Below are positions 6,835-16,217 of a DNA stretch of 64,000 bases, piece after piece. The DNA lies in assembly GCF_000484635.1 (NCBI RefSeq), contig NZ_AXVM01000007.1, forward strand, positions 1-64,000, given 5' to 3'. The notes below the pieces were generated by a model. The model was not told the origin of the DNA, ran no database searches, and saw only the letters and a list, made by a program, of their open reading frames with translations. This DNA is from Comamonas badia DSM 17552 (GTDB lineage: Bacteria > Pseudomonadota > Gammaproteobacteria > Burkholderiales > Burkholderiaceae_C). Both the position numbers and the translations under genes were made by a program. Position 1 is the stretch's first letter; each line of letters starts with the position of its first letter.

Positions 6835-8460
6835 ATGGACAACATCACCACCAACAATTCGGTCAACGACACCCTCGATGTCTTGATCATCGGCGCCGGC
6901 TTCACCGGGCTGTACCAGCTGCACGCGCTGCGCGAGCGGGGCTTCAAGGTGCACTTGGTCGATGCCGCCAAGGACGTCGGCGGCATCTGGCACTGGAACT
7001 GCTACCCCGGCGCCCGCGTGGACACGCATTGCCAGATCTACCAGTACTCCATGCCCGAGCTGTGGCAGGAATTCGAATGGCGCGAGCGCTTTCCCAACTG
7101 GGAGCAGATGCGCGAATACTTCAAGTTCGTCGACCGCAAGCTGGACTTGAGCCGCAGCATCAGCTTCGGCGCGCGCGTGCGCACGGCCACCTTCGACGAG
7201 GACAAGCGCGAATGGACGGTGTACATGCTGGGCCACCAGCCGATACGCGCGCGCTACGTCGTCGCCAACCTGGGCTTCGCGGCCAAGCCCTACATCCCGA
7301 AGATCGAGGGCATGGACCGCTTCAAGGGCGAGATCCACCACACCGCCCTCTGGCCCCAGGGCGGGCTGGACATGACCGGCAAGCGCGTGGCCGTCATCGG
7401 TACCGGTGCCAGCGGCGTGCAGGTGTCGCAGGAAGCGGCGCTGGTGGCCAAGCAGCTCACCACCTTCCAGCGCACGCCCAACCTGGCGATTCCCATGCAC
7501 AACCAGCAGTACAGCGCCGAGGACAACCGCGCCATGCGCCCCGAACTGCCGGCCGCGTTCGAGCGCTGCCGCAACGCGTACGCGGGCTTCGACTTCGACT
7601 TCATCCCCAAGAACGCCACCGAGGTGTCCGCCGAGGAGCGCCAGGCCACGCTGCAGGCGCTGTGGGACAAGGGCGGCTTCTATTACTGGTTGGGCAACTT
7701 CCAGGACTACCTGTTCGACGACAAGGCCAACGACTATGTCTACGACTTCTGGCGCGACAAGGTGCGCGCGCGCATCAAGGATCCGCAGGTGGCAGACAAG
7801 CTCGCGCCCATGAAGAAGCCCCACCCCTGGGGCGCCAAGCGGCCGTGCCTGGAGCAGTGGTACTACGAAATCTTCAACCAGGACAACGTCACACTGGTGG
7901 ATCTGGGCGAGAAACCCATCCTCGGCATCACCGAAAAAGGCATCGTCACGGCCGACGGCGAGACCGAGTTCGACATCATTGCCCTGGCCACCGGTTTCGA
8001 CGGGGTCTCGGGCGGGCTGACCAACATCGACTTCCGCGACGGCCAGGGCCGCACCTTCAAGGAAAAATGGTCGTCCGGCGTGCGCACGCATCTGGGCGTG
8101 TCGGCGGCGGGCTTTCCCAATCTGCTGTTCGGCTACGGGCCGCAATCGCCGGCCGGCTTCTGCAACGGGCCGACCAGCGCCGAAGTGCAGGGCGAGTTGC
8201 TCGTCGACCTGCTCGGCCACCTGCGCGACAAGGGCATCACGCGCATCGAGGCCACTGAAGCGGCGCAGGAAGACTGGTTCAAGCTGGTCGAGGACTTCTG
8301 GGCGATGTCGCTGTTCCCCAAGGCCAAGTCCTGGTACCAGGGCGCCAACATTCCGGGCAAGACCCAGCAGTCGCTGAACTTCCCCAACGGCCTGCCGACC
8401 TACACCGCGAAGTTCAAGGAAGCCGCGGCCAACGGCTACGCCGGATTCGTCCTGAACTGA
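6835..8460 (+). CDS. Baeyer-Villiger (FAD/NADPH) ketone monooxygenase
   Basis: A 541-residue class B flavoprotein monooxygenase. The first Rossmann motif is GAGFTG (residues 20-25). The BVMO fingerprint FKGEIHHTALWP is at 163-174 and the second dinucleotide motif GTGASG is at 189-194. ATGFD near the C-terminal third matches the family's conserved ATG motif. The length and the DVGGIWHWNCYPGARVDTHC stretch resemble cyclopentanone/cyclohexanone-type enzymes. It inserts one oxygen atom next to a carbonyl, giving a lactone from a cyclic ketone or an ester from a linear one. It lies between a lactonase and an alcohol dehydrogenase gene, which supports a ketone catabolic role. The substrate ring size cannot be read from the sequence. 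Confidence 0.9.
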   Translation: MDNITTNNSVNDTLDVLIIGAGFTGLYQLHALRERGFKVHLVDAAKDVGGIWHWNCYPGARVDTHCQIYQYSMPELWQEFEWRERFPNWEQMREYFKFVDRKLDLSRSISFGARVRTATFDEDKREWTVYMLGHQPIRARYVVANLGFAAKPYIPKIEGMDRFKGEIHHTALWPQGGLDMTGKRVAVIGTGASGVQVSQEAALVAKQLTTFQRTPNLAIPMHNQQYSAEDNRAMRPELPAAFERCRNAYAGFDFDFIPKNATEVSAEERQATLQALWDKGGFYYWLGNFQDYLFDDKANDYVYDFWRDKVRARIKDPQVADKLAPMKKPHPWGAKRPCLEQWYYEIFNQDNVTLVDLGEKPILGITEKGIVTADGETEFDIIALATGFDGVSGGLTNIDFRDGQGRTFKEKWSSGVRTHLGVSAAGFPNLLFGYGPQSPAGFCNGPTSAEVQGELLVDLLGHLRDKGITRIEATEAAQEDWFKLVEDFWAMSLFPKAKSWYQGANIPGKTQQSLNFPNGLPTYTAKFKEAAANGYAGFVLN

Positions 8461-8538
8461 CCGCCACCTGGTCTGCCGCCACCACCGTGCTTTTCGGCCG
8501 TGGCGGCCGCCCCATGTCCTGCTCCTCTGGAGATTACC

Positions 8539-9672
8539 TTGGCTTTACTGAATTACGGCAACCCCATCCGCTTTGACTTTGGCGCCATCACCCATCTGCC
8601 CGATGGCCTGGTCCGGCTGGGCGTGCGCCGCCCCCTGCTCGTGACCGACCGCGGCGTGAGCGCCAGCGGCCTGGTCGATCGCCTGCTGGCCACCCTGCCG
8701 GCCGATCGGCGGGCCACGGTTGCGATCTACGACGACACCCCGGGCAACCCGACGGAGAACGCGGTGCACGACGCACTGGCGATCTACCAGGCGCACGATT
8801 GCGACGGCGTCATCGGCCTGGGCGGCGGCTCTTCGATCGACCTGGGCAAGGCGGTGGCGCTGCTGGCCAAATGTCCGTCGCCACTGGCGCAGTACGACCC
8901 GCTGCAAGGCGGCAACAAGCTCGTCAAGGACGTGGCGCCCATGGTGGCCATACCGACCACGGCGGGCACCGGCAGCGAGGCCTCGATCGGCTTTCTGATC
9001 AGCATGAACGACGGGCGCAAGATGACCTTCGCCAACCCGCGCTTCCTGCCCGCGCTGTCCATCTGCGATCCGGAGCTGACGCTGAGCCTGCCGGCCCGCT
9101 TGACCGCCGCCACCGGCATGGACGCGATCACGCATTGCATCGAGGGCGTGCTGGCCCCTGGCGGCAACGCGCCGGCCGACGGCATCGGGCTGGATGGCCT
9201 GTGGCGCGGCTGGCGCAACCTGCCGCGCGCCGTGGCCGACGGCTCGGATCGCGATGCGCGCTGGCAGATGATGATGGCCGCCACCGAAGGGGCGCTCGCC
9301 TTCACCAAGGGGCTGGGCGCGGTGCATTCGATGAGCCACGCCGCCGGTCACGTCGAATCGCTGCACCTGCACCACGGCACGCTCAACGCCGTGATCCTGC
9401 CCACCGTGCTGCGCTTCAACGAAGCGGGCAGCGAGGAGGCTTACGCCCGGTTGCGCCAGGCCATGGGTCTCGCCGAAGGCGCCGACATCGCGCGCGCGGT
9501 CGAGGCCATGAACGAGCGCCTGGGCATCCCCAAGGGTCTGGCATCCCTGGGCGTGACCGAAAGCATGATCGACGAGCTGGTGCCGCACGCCGTCGTTGAT
9601 CTCTCGACGCGCACCAACCCGCGGCCCGTGGACGCCGGCGACTTCGGACGCCTGTTTCGCGAGGCCATGTAG
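8539..9672 (+). CDS. Iron-containing (type III) alcohol dehydrogenase
   Basis: A 377-residue Fe-ADH family enzyme. It has the NAD-binding GGGSSIDLGKAVA, the IPTTAGTGSEAS motif, and the metal ligands in MDAITHCIE and SHAAGHVESLHLHHG. I place the start at TTG 8539 because GGAG precedes it at 8529-8532 and the protein then begins at the family's usual position (ALLNYGNPIRFDFG). A GTG at 8500 would add 13 Ala/Pro-rich residues without a ribosome-binding site. In this operon it probably oxidises the omega-hydroxyacid released from the lactone to the semialdehyde. A more general aliphatic alcohol role is possible. Confidence 0.86.
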   Translation: MALLNYGNPIRFDFGAITHLPDGLVRLGVRRPLLVTDRGVSASGLVDRLLATLPADRRATVAIYDDTPGNPTENAVHDALAIYQAHDCDGVIGLGGGSSIDLGKAVALLAKCPSPLAQYDPLQGGNKLVKDVAPMVAIPTTAGTGSEASIGFLISMNDGRKMTFANPRFLPALSICDPELTLSLPARLTAATGMDAITHCIEGVLAPGGNAPADGIGLDGLWRGWRNLPRAVADGSDRDARWQMMMAATEGALAFTKGLGAVHSMSHAAGHVESLHLHHGTLNAVILPTVLRFNEAGSEEAYARLRQAMGLAEGADIARAVEAMNERLGIPKGLASLGVTESMIDELVPHAVVDLSTRTNPRPVDAGDFGRLFREAM

Positions 9673-9720
9673 CCATCGCGCCGGCGCCGCGCCGGCGGCC
9701 GCGCACAAGGAGACATCCAA

Positions 9721-11367
9721 ATGAATGCACTGATGGGGCGGATGATGCAGATGCCGCTGCTGATCTCGGCGCTGATCACGCACGCGGCGCGCCACCACGC
9801 CGAAACCGAAATCGTCTCTCGGCTTGAAGACGGGCGGACGCACCGCTACACCTACCGCGATGCGGAGCTGCGCTCGCGCCAGTTGGCGCAGGCGCTGGGA
9901 CGCCTGGGCACCGAGCCCGGCGACCGCATAGCCACGCTGGCCTGGAATGGCCATCGCCACTTCGAGATCTACTTTGGCGCCTCGGGCTCGGGGCGCGTGT
10001 GCCACACGATCAACCCGCGCCTGTTTCCCGAGCAGATCACCTGGATCGTCAACCACGCCCAGGACCGGGTGCTGTGCTTTGACCTGTCCTTCCTGCCGCT
10101 GATCGAGAAGATCGCGCCGCAACTGGCTTCGGTACGCCACTTCGTCGCGCTGTGCGAGCGCGCGCAGATGCCCGGGCAAACCACGCTGGCGAACCTGCAG
10201 TGCTACGAAGACCTGGTTGGCGCGGAAGACGGCCACTACGCCTGGCCGAGCTTCGATGAAAACACCGCATCCGGCATCTGCTACACCTCGGGCACCACGG
10301 GCAACCCCAAGGGCGCCGTCTACAGCCACCGCTCGACGCTGCTGCATGCGCTGGCGGCGTCGCTGCCCGACACGCTGAACTTGTCGGCGCAGGACACGAT
10401 CCTGCCGGTCGTTCCCATGTACCACGTCAACGCCTGGGGCATTCCCTATTCGGCCGCGCTGGTGGGCTGCAAGCTGGTGCTGCCGGGCCCGCATCTGGAT
10501 GGCCAGTCGCTGTACGAGCTGTTCGAGGCCGAGGGCGTGACCATGGCCGCGGGCGTGCCGACCGTGTGGCTGGCCGTGCTCGGCCACATCCAGGACAAGA
10601 AACTCAAGTTCTCGACCCTGCAGCGCCTGGTTTTTGGCGGCTCGGCCGCGCCGCCGTCGATGATGAAAACCTTCCAGCGGGACTACGGCGTCGATGTCAT
10701 CCACTGCTGGGGCATGACCGAGATGTCGCCGCTGGGCACCTTCGCGCGGCTGAAGAACGGCCAGTCGGCGCTGGGCGAAGAAAGTCAGCGGCGCATCCTG
10801 CAAAAGCAGGGGCGCGCGATCTTCGGCGTGGACATGGCGATTCTGGGCGACGACGGCCAGCCCCTGCCCTGGGACGGCGAGCAGTCGGGCAACCTGATCG
10901 TGCGCGGTCCCTGGGTCATCGCGCAGTACTTCGGCCATGACGATTCGCCGCTGATCGACGTTGGCGGCCAGCGCTGGTTCCCCACCGGCGACGTCGCCAC
11001 CATCGATGTGTACGGCGGCATGCAGATCACCGATCGCAGCAAGGACGTCATCAAGTCCGGTGGCGAGTGGATCAGCTCGATCGAGCTGGAAAACATCGCC
11101 ATGGCGCATCCGGCGGTGCACGAGGCCGCGGTCATCGGCTGCAAGCACCCCAAATGGGACGAGCGTCCGCTGCTGGTGGTGGTCAAAAAGCCCGGCACTG
11201 AGGTCACGCGCGAGGCGCTGCTGGATTTTTTCAACGGCCAGATCGCCAAATGGCAGATCCCCGACGACGTGGCCTTCGTCGATGAAATCCCGCACACCGC
11301 GACCGGAAAGATCCAAAAACTCACCCTGCGCAAGCAGTTCGCGGATTACCGCCTGCCCACGGCCTGA
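9721..11367 (+). CDS. AMP-forming acyl-CoA ligase
   Basis: A 548-residue ANL-superfamily ligase that activates a carboxylic acid to its CoA thioester. The phosphate-binding loop is [18 protein letters not shown] (from about residue 188), followed by GMTEMSPLG, the hinge SGGEWISS and the C-terminal lysine motif [11 protein letters not shown]. It resembles medium-chain and 3-(methylthio)propionyl-CoA ligases. AAGGAG lies upstream of ATG 9721. It could make glutaryl-CoA or adipyl-CoA from the oxidised product, or hydroxyacyl-CoA for the synthase-like protein of the divergent operon. The substrate is unknown. Confidence 0.87.
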   Translation: MNALMGRMMQMPLLISALITHAARHHAETEIVSRLEDGRTHRYTYRDAELRSRQLAQALGRLGTEPGDRIATLAWNGHRHFEIYFGASGSGRVCHTINPRLFPEQITWIVNHAQDRVLCFDLSFLPLIEKIAPQLASVRHFVALCERAQMPGQTTLANLQCYEDLVGAEDGHYAWPSFDENTASGICYTSGTTGNPKGAVYSHRSTLLHALAASLPDTLNLSAQDTILPVVPMYHVNAWGIPYSAALVGCKLVLPGPHLDGQSLYELFEAEGVTMAAGVPTVWLAVLGHIQDKKLKFSTLQRLVFGGSAAPPSMMKTFQRDYGVDVIHCWGMTEMSPLGTFARLKNGQSALGEESQRRILQKQGRAIFGVDMAILGDDGQPLPWDGEQSGNLIVRGPWVIAQYFGHDDSPLIDVGGQRWFPTGDVATIDVYGGMQITDRSKDVIKSGGEWISSIELENIAMAHPAVHEAAVIGCKHPKWDERPLLVVVKKPGTEVTREALLDFFNGQIAKWQIPDDVAFVDEIPHTATGKIQKLTLRKQFADYRLPTA

Positions 11368-11383
11368 GCCCGAAAGCATAGCC

Positions 11384-12829
11384 ATGAACACCACCACTTA
11401 CCCAGACACCCGGCTGCTGATTGACAACGAATGGATCGATGCGCGCGGCGGCAGGACGCAGGACGTGCGCAATCCGGCGACCGGTGCCGTCATCGGCACG
11501 ATGGCACGCGCTTCGATCGAAGACCTGGACGCGGCGCTGGCGGCGGCGCGGCGCGGCTTTGCCGCCTGGCGCGGCATGCCTGCACACGAACGCGCGGCCA
11601 CCATGCGCCGCGCCGCCGCGCTGGTGCGCGAGCGCGCGGACGACATCGCCCGCACGATGACGCTGGAGCAAGGCAAGCCGCTGGCCGAGGCGCGTTATGA
11701 GGTCACTTCCAGCGCCGACATCATCGACTGGTTTGCCGATGAAGGACTGCGCGTCTATGGGCGCATCGTGCCCTCGCGCAACCTGGCGGCGCAGCAGCTG
11801 GTGATGAAGGAACCCGTGGGCCCGGTGGCAGCCTTCACGCCCTGGAACTTTCCGATCAACCAGGTGGTGCGCAAGCTCGCCGCGGCGCTGGCCAGCGGCT
11901 GCTCCTTTTTGCTCAAGGTACCGCAGGAAACTCCGGCCTCGCCGGCGGCGCTGCTGGCCGCTTTCGTCGATGCCGGCACGCCGGCGGGTGTCGTCGGGCT
12001 CGTGGCTGGCCCATCGGCGGAAATTTCCGAACACCTGATTGCCAGCCCCATCATCCGCAAGGTCACCTTCACCGGCTCCACGCCGGTGGGCAAGGAACTG
12101 GCGGCGCTGGCCGGCCGGCACATGAAGCGCGTGACAATGGAGCTCGGCGGCCATGCACCGGTCATCGTCGCCGAGGACGCCGACATCGCGCTTGCCGTCA
12201 AGGCCAGCGGCGGCGGCAAGTTCATCAACGCCGGGCAGGTCTGCGTCTCGCCCACGCGCTTTCTGGTGCATCGCAGCATCGCGCGGGAGTTCGAAGAGGT
12301 GTTTGCCAAGTATGCCGAACGCATCAAGGTCGGCGACGGCCTGGCGCAGGGCACGCGCATGGGGCCGCTGGTCAACACGCGCCGGGTCGATGCCATGCTG
12401 GCGCTGGTGGCGGACGCCCGAACCAAGGGCGCGCGCGTGGTCACGGGCGGCGAGCGCATCGGCGGCGAAGGCAGCTTCTTCACGCCCACGCTGCTGGCCG
12501 ATGTGCCACTGGATGCGGCCGTATTCAACGATGAGCCCTTCGGCCCGATCGCGGCGATGCGCCCCTTCGACACGCTGGACGAAGCGATCGCCGAGGCCAA
12601 CCGCCTGCCGTTCGGGCTTGCAAGCTATGCGTTCACGCGCTCGATCAGGACCGCGCACGAACTGGCACAGCGCCTGGAGGTGGGCATGCTCTGGATCAAC
12701 CAGCCGGCGCTGCCATCGGCCGAGATGCCGTTTGGCGGCGTCAAGGATTCCGGCTACGGCACCGAGGGCGGGCCGGAGGCGATGGAACCCTATCTGGTCA
12801 CCAAGGCGGTGTCCATTCTCGGGGTCTGA
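11384..12829 (+). CDS. NAD(P) aldehyde dehydrogenase, GabD/DavD type
   Basis: A 481-residue aldehyde dehydrogenase of the succinate/glutarate-semialdehyde group. It has the cofactor stretch [20 protein letters not shown], the catalytic Glu in MELGGHAPV and the catalytic Cys in [11 protein letters not shown]. The C-terminal [15 protein letters not shown] is typical of GabD-like enzymes. It begins 16 nt after the acyl-CoA ligase and ends the operon. In context it would oxidise an omega-oxoacid to a dicarboxylate. A C5 semialdehyde giving glutarate would connect directly to the glutaryl-CoA dehydrogenase at the left edge. The family is firm; the chain length is inferred. Confidence 0.87.
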   Translation: MNTTTYPDTRLLIDNEWIDARGGRTQDVRNPATGAVIGTMARASIEDLDAALAAARRGFAAWRGMPAHERAATMRRAAALVRERADDIARTMTLEQGKPLAEARYEVTSSADIIDWFADEGLRVYGRIVPSRNLAAQQLVMKEPVGPVAAFTPWNFPINQVVRKLAAALASGCSFLLKVPQETPASPAALLAAFVDAGTPAGVVGLVAGPSAEISEHLIASPIIRKVTFTGSTPVGKELAALAGRHMKRVTMELGGHAPVIVAEDADIALAVKASGGGKFINAGQVCVSPTRFLVHRSIAREFEEVFAKYAERIKVGDGLAQGTRMGPLVNTRRVDAMLALVADARTKGARVVTGGERIGGEGSFFTPTLLADVPLDAAVFNDEPFGPIAAMRPFDTLDEAIAEANRLPFGLASYAFTRSIRTAHELAQRLEVGMLWINQPALPSAEMPFGGVKDSGYGTEGGPEAMEPYLVTKAVSILGV

Positions 12830-12867
12830 CCGCTGGCGCTCGGTGGTATCGCCTCGGGATTGAATAA

Positions 12868-13030
12868 AGGCAACGCTGAACAAGTCCCTCGCACGCGGCG
12901 CATCCCTGGCTTGGGCGGTCTGCGTCGTTGCAAATGCTCGCCATGGCTGCGGCCATGTCTGTGCTTTGCGCCTCGCAGCCCATCCCAAGCCAGGGCGCGC
13001 CGCATCGCGGGGACTTATTCAGCGTCGCCT
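12868..13030. repeat. 163-bp imperfect palindromic element (MITE-like)
   Basis: Two arms of about 48 nt, 12868-12915 and 12984-13030, are near-perfect inverted repeats. The left arm starts AGGCAACGCTGAACAAGTCC and the right arm, read inverted, starts AGGCGACGCTGAATAAGTCC. The centre is also partly self-complementary, so the whole block could fold into one long hairpin. It has no transposase and no gene. It lies directly after the aldehyde dehydrogenase operon and before dcd, so it could end transcription of the operon. It looks like a mobile non-autonomous repeat; no clear target duplication is visible. Confidence 0.65.
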
Positions 13031-13046
13031 AAAGGCAAAAACCACT

Positions 13047-13084
13047 GGTAGCGCTTGTGTGGCAAGCGCTGTCAGCTATTGTTT
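13047..13084 (+). repeat. Short intergenic dyad repeat, copy A
   Basis: AGCGCTTG-TGTGG-CAAGCGCT followed by GTCAGCTATTGTTT. The 8-bp arms are perfect. Related copies lie at 23372, 24911, 39844 and 62154, all outside genes. This copy is directly upstream of dcd. Confidence 0.6.
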
Positions 13085-13119
13085 CAGGAGGATACAATCG
13101 GACGACAGGAGCATCGACC

Positions 13120-13686
13120 ATGAGCATCAAGAGCGACAGATGGATACGCCGCATGGCCGAGCAGCACGGCATGATCGAGCCGTTCGAGCCCGGCCAGGTG
13201 CGCGAGGTCGAGGGCCGCAAGGTCATCAGCTACGGCACCAGCAGCTACGGCTACGACATCCGCTGCGCGCGCGAATTCAAGGTGTTCACCAACATCCACA
13301 GCACGGTGGTCGATCCGAAGAACTTCGACGAGAAGAGCTTTGTCGATTTTTCGGGCGATTTCTGCATCATCCCGCCCAACAGCTTTGCGCTGGCGCGCAC
13401 CGTCGAATATTTCCGCATTCCGCGGGACGTGCTCACCGTCTGCCTGGGCAAGAGCACCTACGCGCGCTGCGGCATCATCGTCAACGTTACGCCGTTCGAG
13501 CCCGAATGGGAAGGCTATGTGACGCTGGAATTTTCCAACACCACGCCGCTGCCCGCCAAGATCTACGCCGGCGAAGGCTGCGCGCAGGTGCTGTTCTTCC
13601 AGAGCGACGAAGTCTGCGAAGTGAGCTATGGCGACCGCAAGGGCAAGTACCAGGGCCAGCAGGGCGTGACGCTGCCGCGCGCCTGA
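13120..13686 (+). CDS. dcd: dCTP deaminase
   Basis: The 188-residue protein has the usual length of bacterial Dcd, which deaminates dCTP to dUTP for dTMP synthesis. Visible are the family N-terminus [25 protein letters not shown], the catalytic [12 protein letters not shown]-type block ([12 protein letters not shown], with its Arg and the following [15 protein letters not shown] containing the active Glu), and the C-terminal [18 protein letters not shown] precedes ATG 13120 with an 8-nt gap. A TACAAT (13093-13098) just after repeat copy A could be its -10. It converges with and abuts the next gene on the minus strand. Confidence 0.95.
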   Translation: MSIKSDRWIRRMAEQHGMIEPFEPGQVREVEGRKVISYGTSSYGYDIRCAREFKVFTNIHSTVVDPKNFDEKSFVDFSGDFCIIPPNSFALARTVEYFRIPRDVLTVCLGKSTYARCGIIVNVTPFEPEWEGYVTLEFSNTTPLPAKIYAGEGCAQVLFFQSDEVCEVSYGDRKGKYQGQQGVTLPRA

Positions 13687-14595
13687 TCAGGCGCGTGCAA
13701 GCGCCAGCCGCGCCGCCGCCAGATCCCATCCGGCCCAGCCGCAGCTCTTGAACAGCACGGGGCCGCTTTTCGCAGCGAGTTCTGCCCGCACCACATCCTG
13801 CAGGGTTGCCAGAGGCGCAACGGCAATGCCCGCCTGCAGCAGATCGCCCGCCTCATGGTCGGCATCGCGCGAATCGACCACGATGCGGCCCTGGGTGGCG
13901 AAGTGACGGCACAGCGGCGCATCCAGTTCCACCATCCGCGGCGTGAAGGCGCCCACCGCGGCAACGAAGGCATCCGGCCGGGGCCGGGCACGCAGCACCA
14001 CGCCGCTGGCCGGCGTGCAGGTGACGGCGAGCGGGCAGTCGGCAAGCGCCGCGTCGGCATCCAGCATGGTGCCGGCGTGCAGGCCAAGCGCACGCGCATG
14101 CTGCACGAGCCTGTCCGCGCCGGCCTGGCTGCGCGATGCAATCCGGAACTCGCGCACGCCGAGCACGCCGGCAAAGGCCTCCAGGTGCGCCCGGCCCTGC
14201 ACACCCGCGCCGACGATCAGCATGGGCCCGGCGGCGTTGGGCGCCAGCCAGCGCGCCGCCAGCGCCGAGATGGCCGCGGTGCGCCGGGCGGTGACCGTCG
14301 GGCCGTCCAGGATCAGCTGGCGCGTGCCGGTGGCAACGTCGAAGACCACCGCATCGCCTTGTATCGTCGCCCGGTCGCTGCCCGCATTGCCGGGCGTGAA
14401 GGAGATGAGCTTGGTCATCGCCACCTGGCCGTCGGTGGCGGGCATGACGAAGAGCACCGCGCCGTCGGCCGTGGGCAGTACGGTGCGCGCGGGGATGCGG
14501 ACATCGCCCGCCTTCAGCAGGGCAGCGATCGCCTCGACCAGCGCTTGCCAGGGCAGGGCGGCGGCGGTCTGTTCAGCGTTGAGCGCGGCAGGCAT
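13687..14595 (-). CDS. Ornithine cyclodeaminase/mu-crystallin family reductase
   Basis: A 302-residue NAD(P)-binding protein of the ornithine cyclodeaminase/mu-crystallin family. It most resembles delta-1-pyrroline-2-carboxylate reductases: VFDVATGTRQLILDGPTVTARRTAAIS, the Rossmann motif VGAGVQGRAHLEAF, and GRIVVDSRDADHEAGDL. Such enzymes convert pyrroline-2-carboxylate to proline in hydroxyproline or D-amino-acid breakdown. The start at 14595 overlaps the end of pcp by 23 nt. Pyroglutamyl peptidase and this reductase therefore form an operon, which fits a shared role in recovering cyclic amino acids. A true ornithine cyclodeaminase activity is the alternative. Confidence 0.78.
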   Translation of the reverse strand: MPAALNAEQTAAALPWQALVEAIAALLKAGDVRIPARTVLPTADGAVLFVMPATDGQVAMTKLISFTPGNAGSDRATIQGDAVVFDVATGTRQLILDGPTVTARRTAAISALAARWLAPNAAGPMLIVGAGVQGRAHLEAFAGVLGVREFRIASRSQAGADRLVQHARALGLHAGTMLDADAALADCPLAVTCTPASGVVLRARPRPDAFVAAVGAFTPRMVELDAPLCRHFATQGRIVVDSRDADHEAGDLLQAGIAVAPLATLQDVVRAELAAKSGPVLFKSCGWAGWDLAAARLALARA

Positions 14596-15265
14596 GGGTC
14601 CTGGTCTGCACGGAAGTGGCTGCAAGGGCGCAGCGTATGCCGGTGCGCACGCCGTGCACCATTTGCGCCAGCGGCATGTGGGGCGAGCCCTGTTCCGGCA
14701 GCTGCGGCAGATGGATGAAACCGCCGCGTGCGCCCTGCAGCGCGGGAACGCTCGCCAGGCGATGCATCAGGCCGAAGAACAGGTGGTTGCAGACGAAGCT
14801 GCCGGCGTTCCGCGACGTTTGCACCGGCACGCCCGCCGCGGCCATGCTGCGCAACATGGCATCAATGGGCAGGCTGCTCAGGTAGGCGGCGGGGGCGCCC
14901 GGGATGACGGGCCTGTCCTGCGGCTGTGCGCCGTGGTTGTCCGGGATGCATGCGTCTTCGCGGTTGAGTGCCACGCGTTCGAGCCGCAGCGCCTCGCACC
15001 CCGCGGCGAGCCCCAGGCAAACGACCAGCATGGGCTGGTGGCGCGCCAGCAAGGCGTCAAGCCGTTCAAGGCACAGGCCGAATACCGTGGGCAGCGCTGC
15101 GGCAATCACCCTGCAACCGGCGATCTGGCGCTGGTGCAAGGCCTGGGCCACGAGCGCACTGGGGTTCACCGCATGCGAGCCAAACGCATCAAACCCCGTC
15201 ACCAGCACGGTGTCGCGGGCGCTGGCCTTCACCGGCTGGAGCGAGGTCGGGAGCGGCGTTACCAT
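14573..15265 (-). CDS. pcp: Pyroglutamyl-peptidase I
   Basis: A cysteine peptidase (family C15) of 230 residues that removes N-terminal pyroglutamate. It has the N-terminal VLVTGFDAFG, the Glu-bearing CLGLAAGCEALRLERVALN, the catalytic Cys in NAGSFVCNHLFFGLMH, and the His in GFIHLPQLPEQG. The ATG at 15265 was chosen over a GTG at 15271. It is a cytosolic enzyme of normal length and the first gene of a two-gene operon with the pyrroline-carboxylate reductase family gene. Confidence 0.92.
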   Translation of the reverse strand: MVTPLPTSLQPVKASARDTVLVTGFDAFGSHAVNPSALVAQALHQRQIAGCRVIAAALPTVFGLCLERLDALLARHQPMLVVCLGLAAGCEALRLERVALNREDACIPDNHGAQPQDRPVIPGAPAAYLSSLPIDAMLRSMAAAGVPVQTSRNAGSFVCNHLFFGLMHRLASVPALQGARGGFIHLPQLPEQGSPHMPLAQMVHGVRTGIRCALAATSVQTRTHACRAQR

Positions 15266-15296
15266 TGCCACAATTTACTGCACCGGGAATACCAAC

Positions 15297-16172
15297 ATGC
15301 GCTGGGAAGGTGAACGCCAGTCGGACAACGTCGAGGACCGCCGCAGCGGTGGCGGTGGCGGTGGAGGCTTTGGCATCGGCGGGCGCAGCATAGGCGTCGG
15401 CACCATCGTGCTGGCGCTGATCGGCTGGGGGGTGTTCGGCATCAATCCGCTGACCACCATAGGCATGCTCTCGGGCGGTGGCGGGGCGCCGCAGGTGCAG
15501 CAGGCCCCGGCCAGCCACCCGCCGCAGGACGACAAGCAGGCGGCCTTCGTCTCCACGGTGCTGGCCTCGACCGAGGATGTCTGGAGCGACATTTTCCGCA
15601 AGGGCGGTGCGCAATACCCGGCGCCGCGCCTGGTGTTGTTCCGCGGCGTGACGCCCACGGCCTGCGGCACCGGGCAATCGGCGATGGGACCTTTCTACTG
15701 CCCGGGCGACCACAAGGTGTACCTGGACATGGATTTTTTCGACACCATGAGCCGCCAGCTCGGCGCGCCCGGCGTGTTCGCGCGCGCCTACGTCATCGCG
15801 CATGAAGTGGGCCACCATGTGCAATCGGTGCTGGGCACCACGGCCAAGGTGGACGGCATGCGCGGGCGCGTCAGCGAGCGTGAGCAGAACGCGCTTTCGG
15901 TGCGCCTTGAACTGCAGGCCGATTGCTACGCCGGCATCTGGGCCAAGTATTCCCAGCAGGCCAAGAACTGGCTGGATCAGGGCGACATCGAGTCGGCGGT
16001 GAACGCCGCCCAGCAGATCGGCGACGACACGCTGCAGAGGAAGAGCACCGGCACCGTGCGCCCCGATGCCTTCACCCACGGCACCAGCGCGCAGCGCGTG
16101 CACTGGTTCACGCAGGGCCTCCAAAGCGGCAGTCTGCAGTCCTGCGATACCTTCAGCGCGCGCACTCTGTAG
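15297..16172 (+). CDS. ypfJ: Neutral zinc metallopeptidase, YpfJ family
   Basis: A 291-residue protein with a Gly-rich N-terminus followed by one transmembrane helix (about residues 36-58) and a periplasmic zincin domain. The zinc motif HEVGH is at residues 169-173. Downstream are LRLELQADCYAGIW-type residues that supply the third ligand, and a conserved C-terminal TFSARTL. The family is common in proteobacteria, but its substrate is not known. It is divergent from pcp with a 31-nt gap. Confidence 0.88.
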   Translation: MRWEGERQSDNVEDRRSGGGGGGGFGIGGRSIGVGTIVLALIGWGVFGINPLTTIGMLSGGGGAPQVQQAPASHPPQDDKQAAFVSTVLASTEDVWSDIFRKGGAQYPAPRLVLFRGVTPTACGTGQSAMGPFYCPGDHKVYLDMDFFDTMSRQLGAPGVFARAYVIAHEVGHHVQSVLGTTAKVDGMRGRVSEREQNALSVRLELQADCYAGIWAKYSQQAKNWLDQGDIESAVNAAQQIGDDTLQRKSTGTVRPDAFTHGTSAQRVHWFTQGLQSGSLQSCDTFSARTL

Positions 16173-16217
16173 CCGATATTTGCCCGTTTTTTGTTGCAAT
16201 GCGACAATTGCGGGCTC

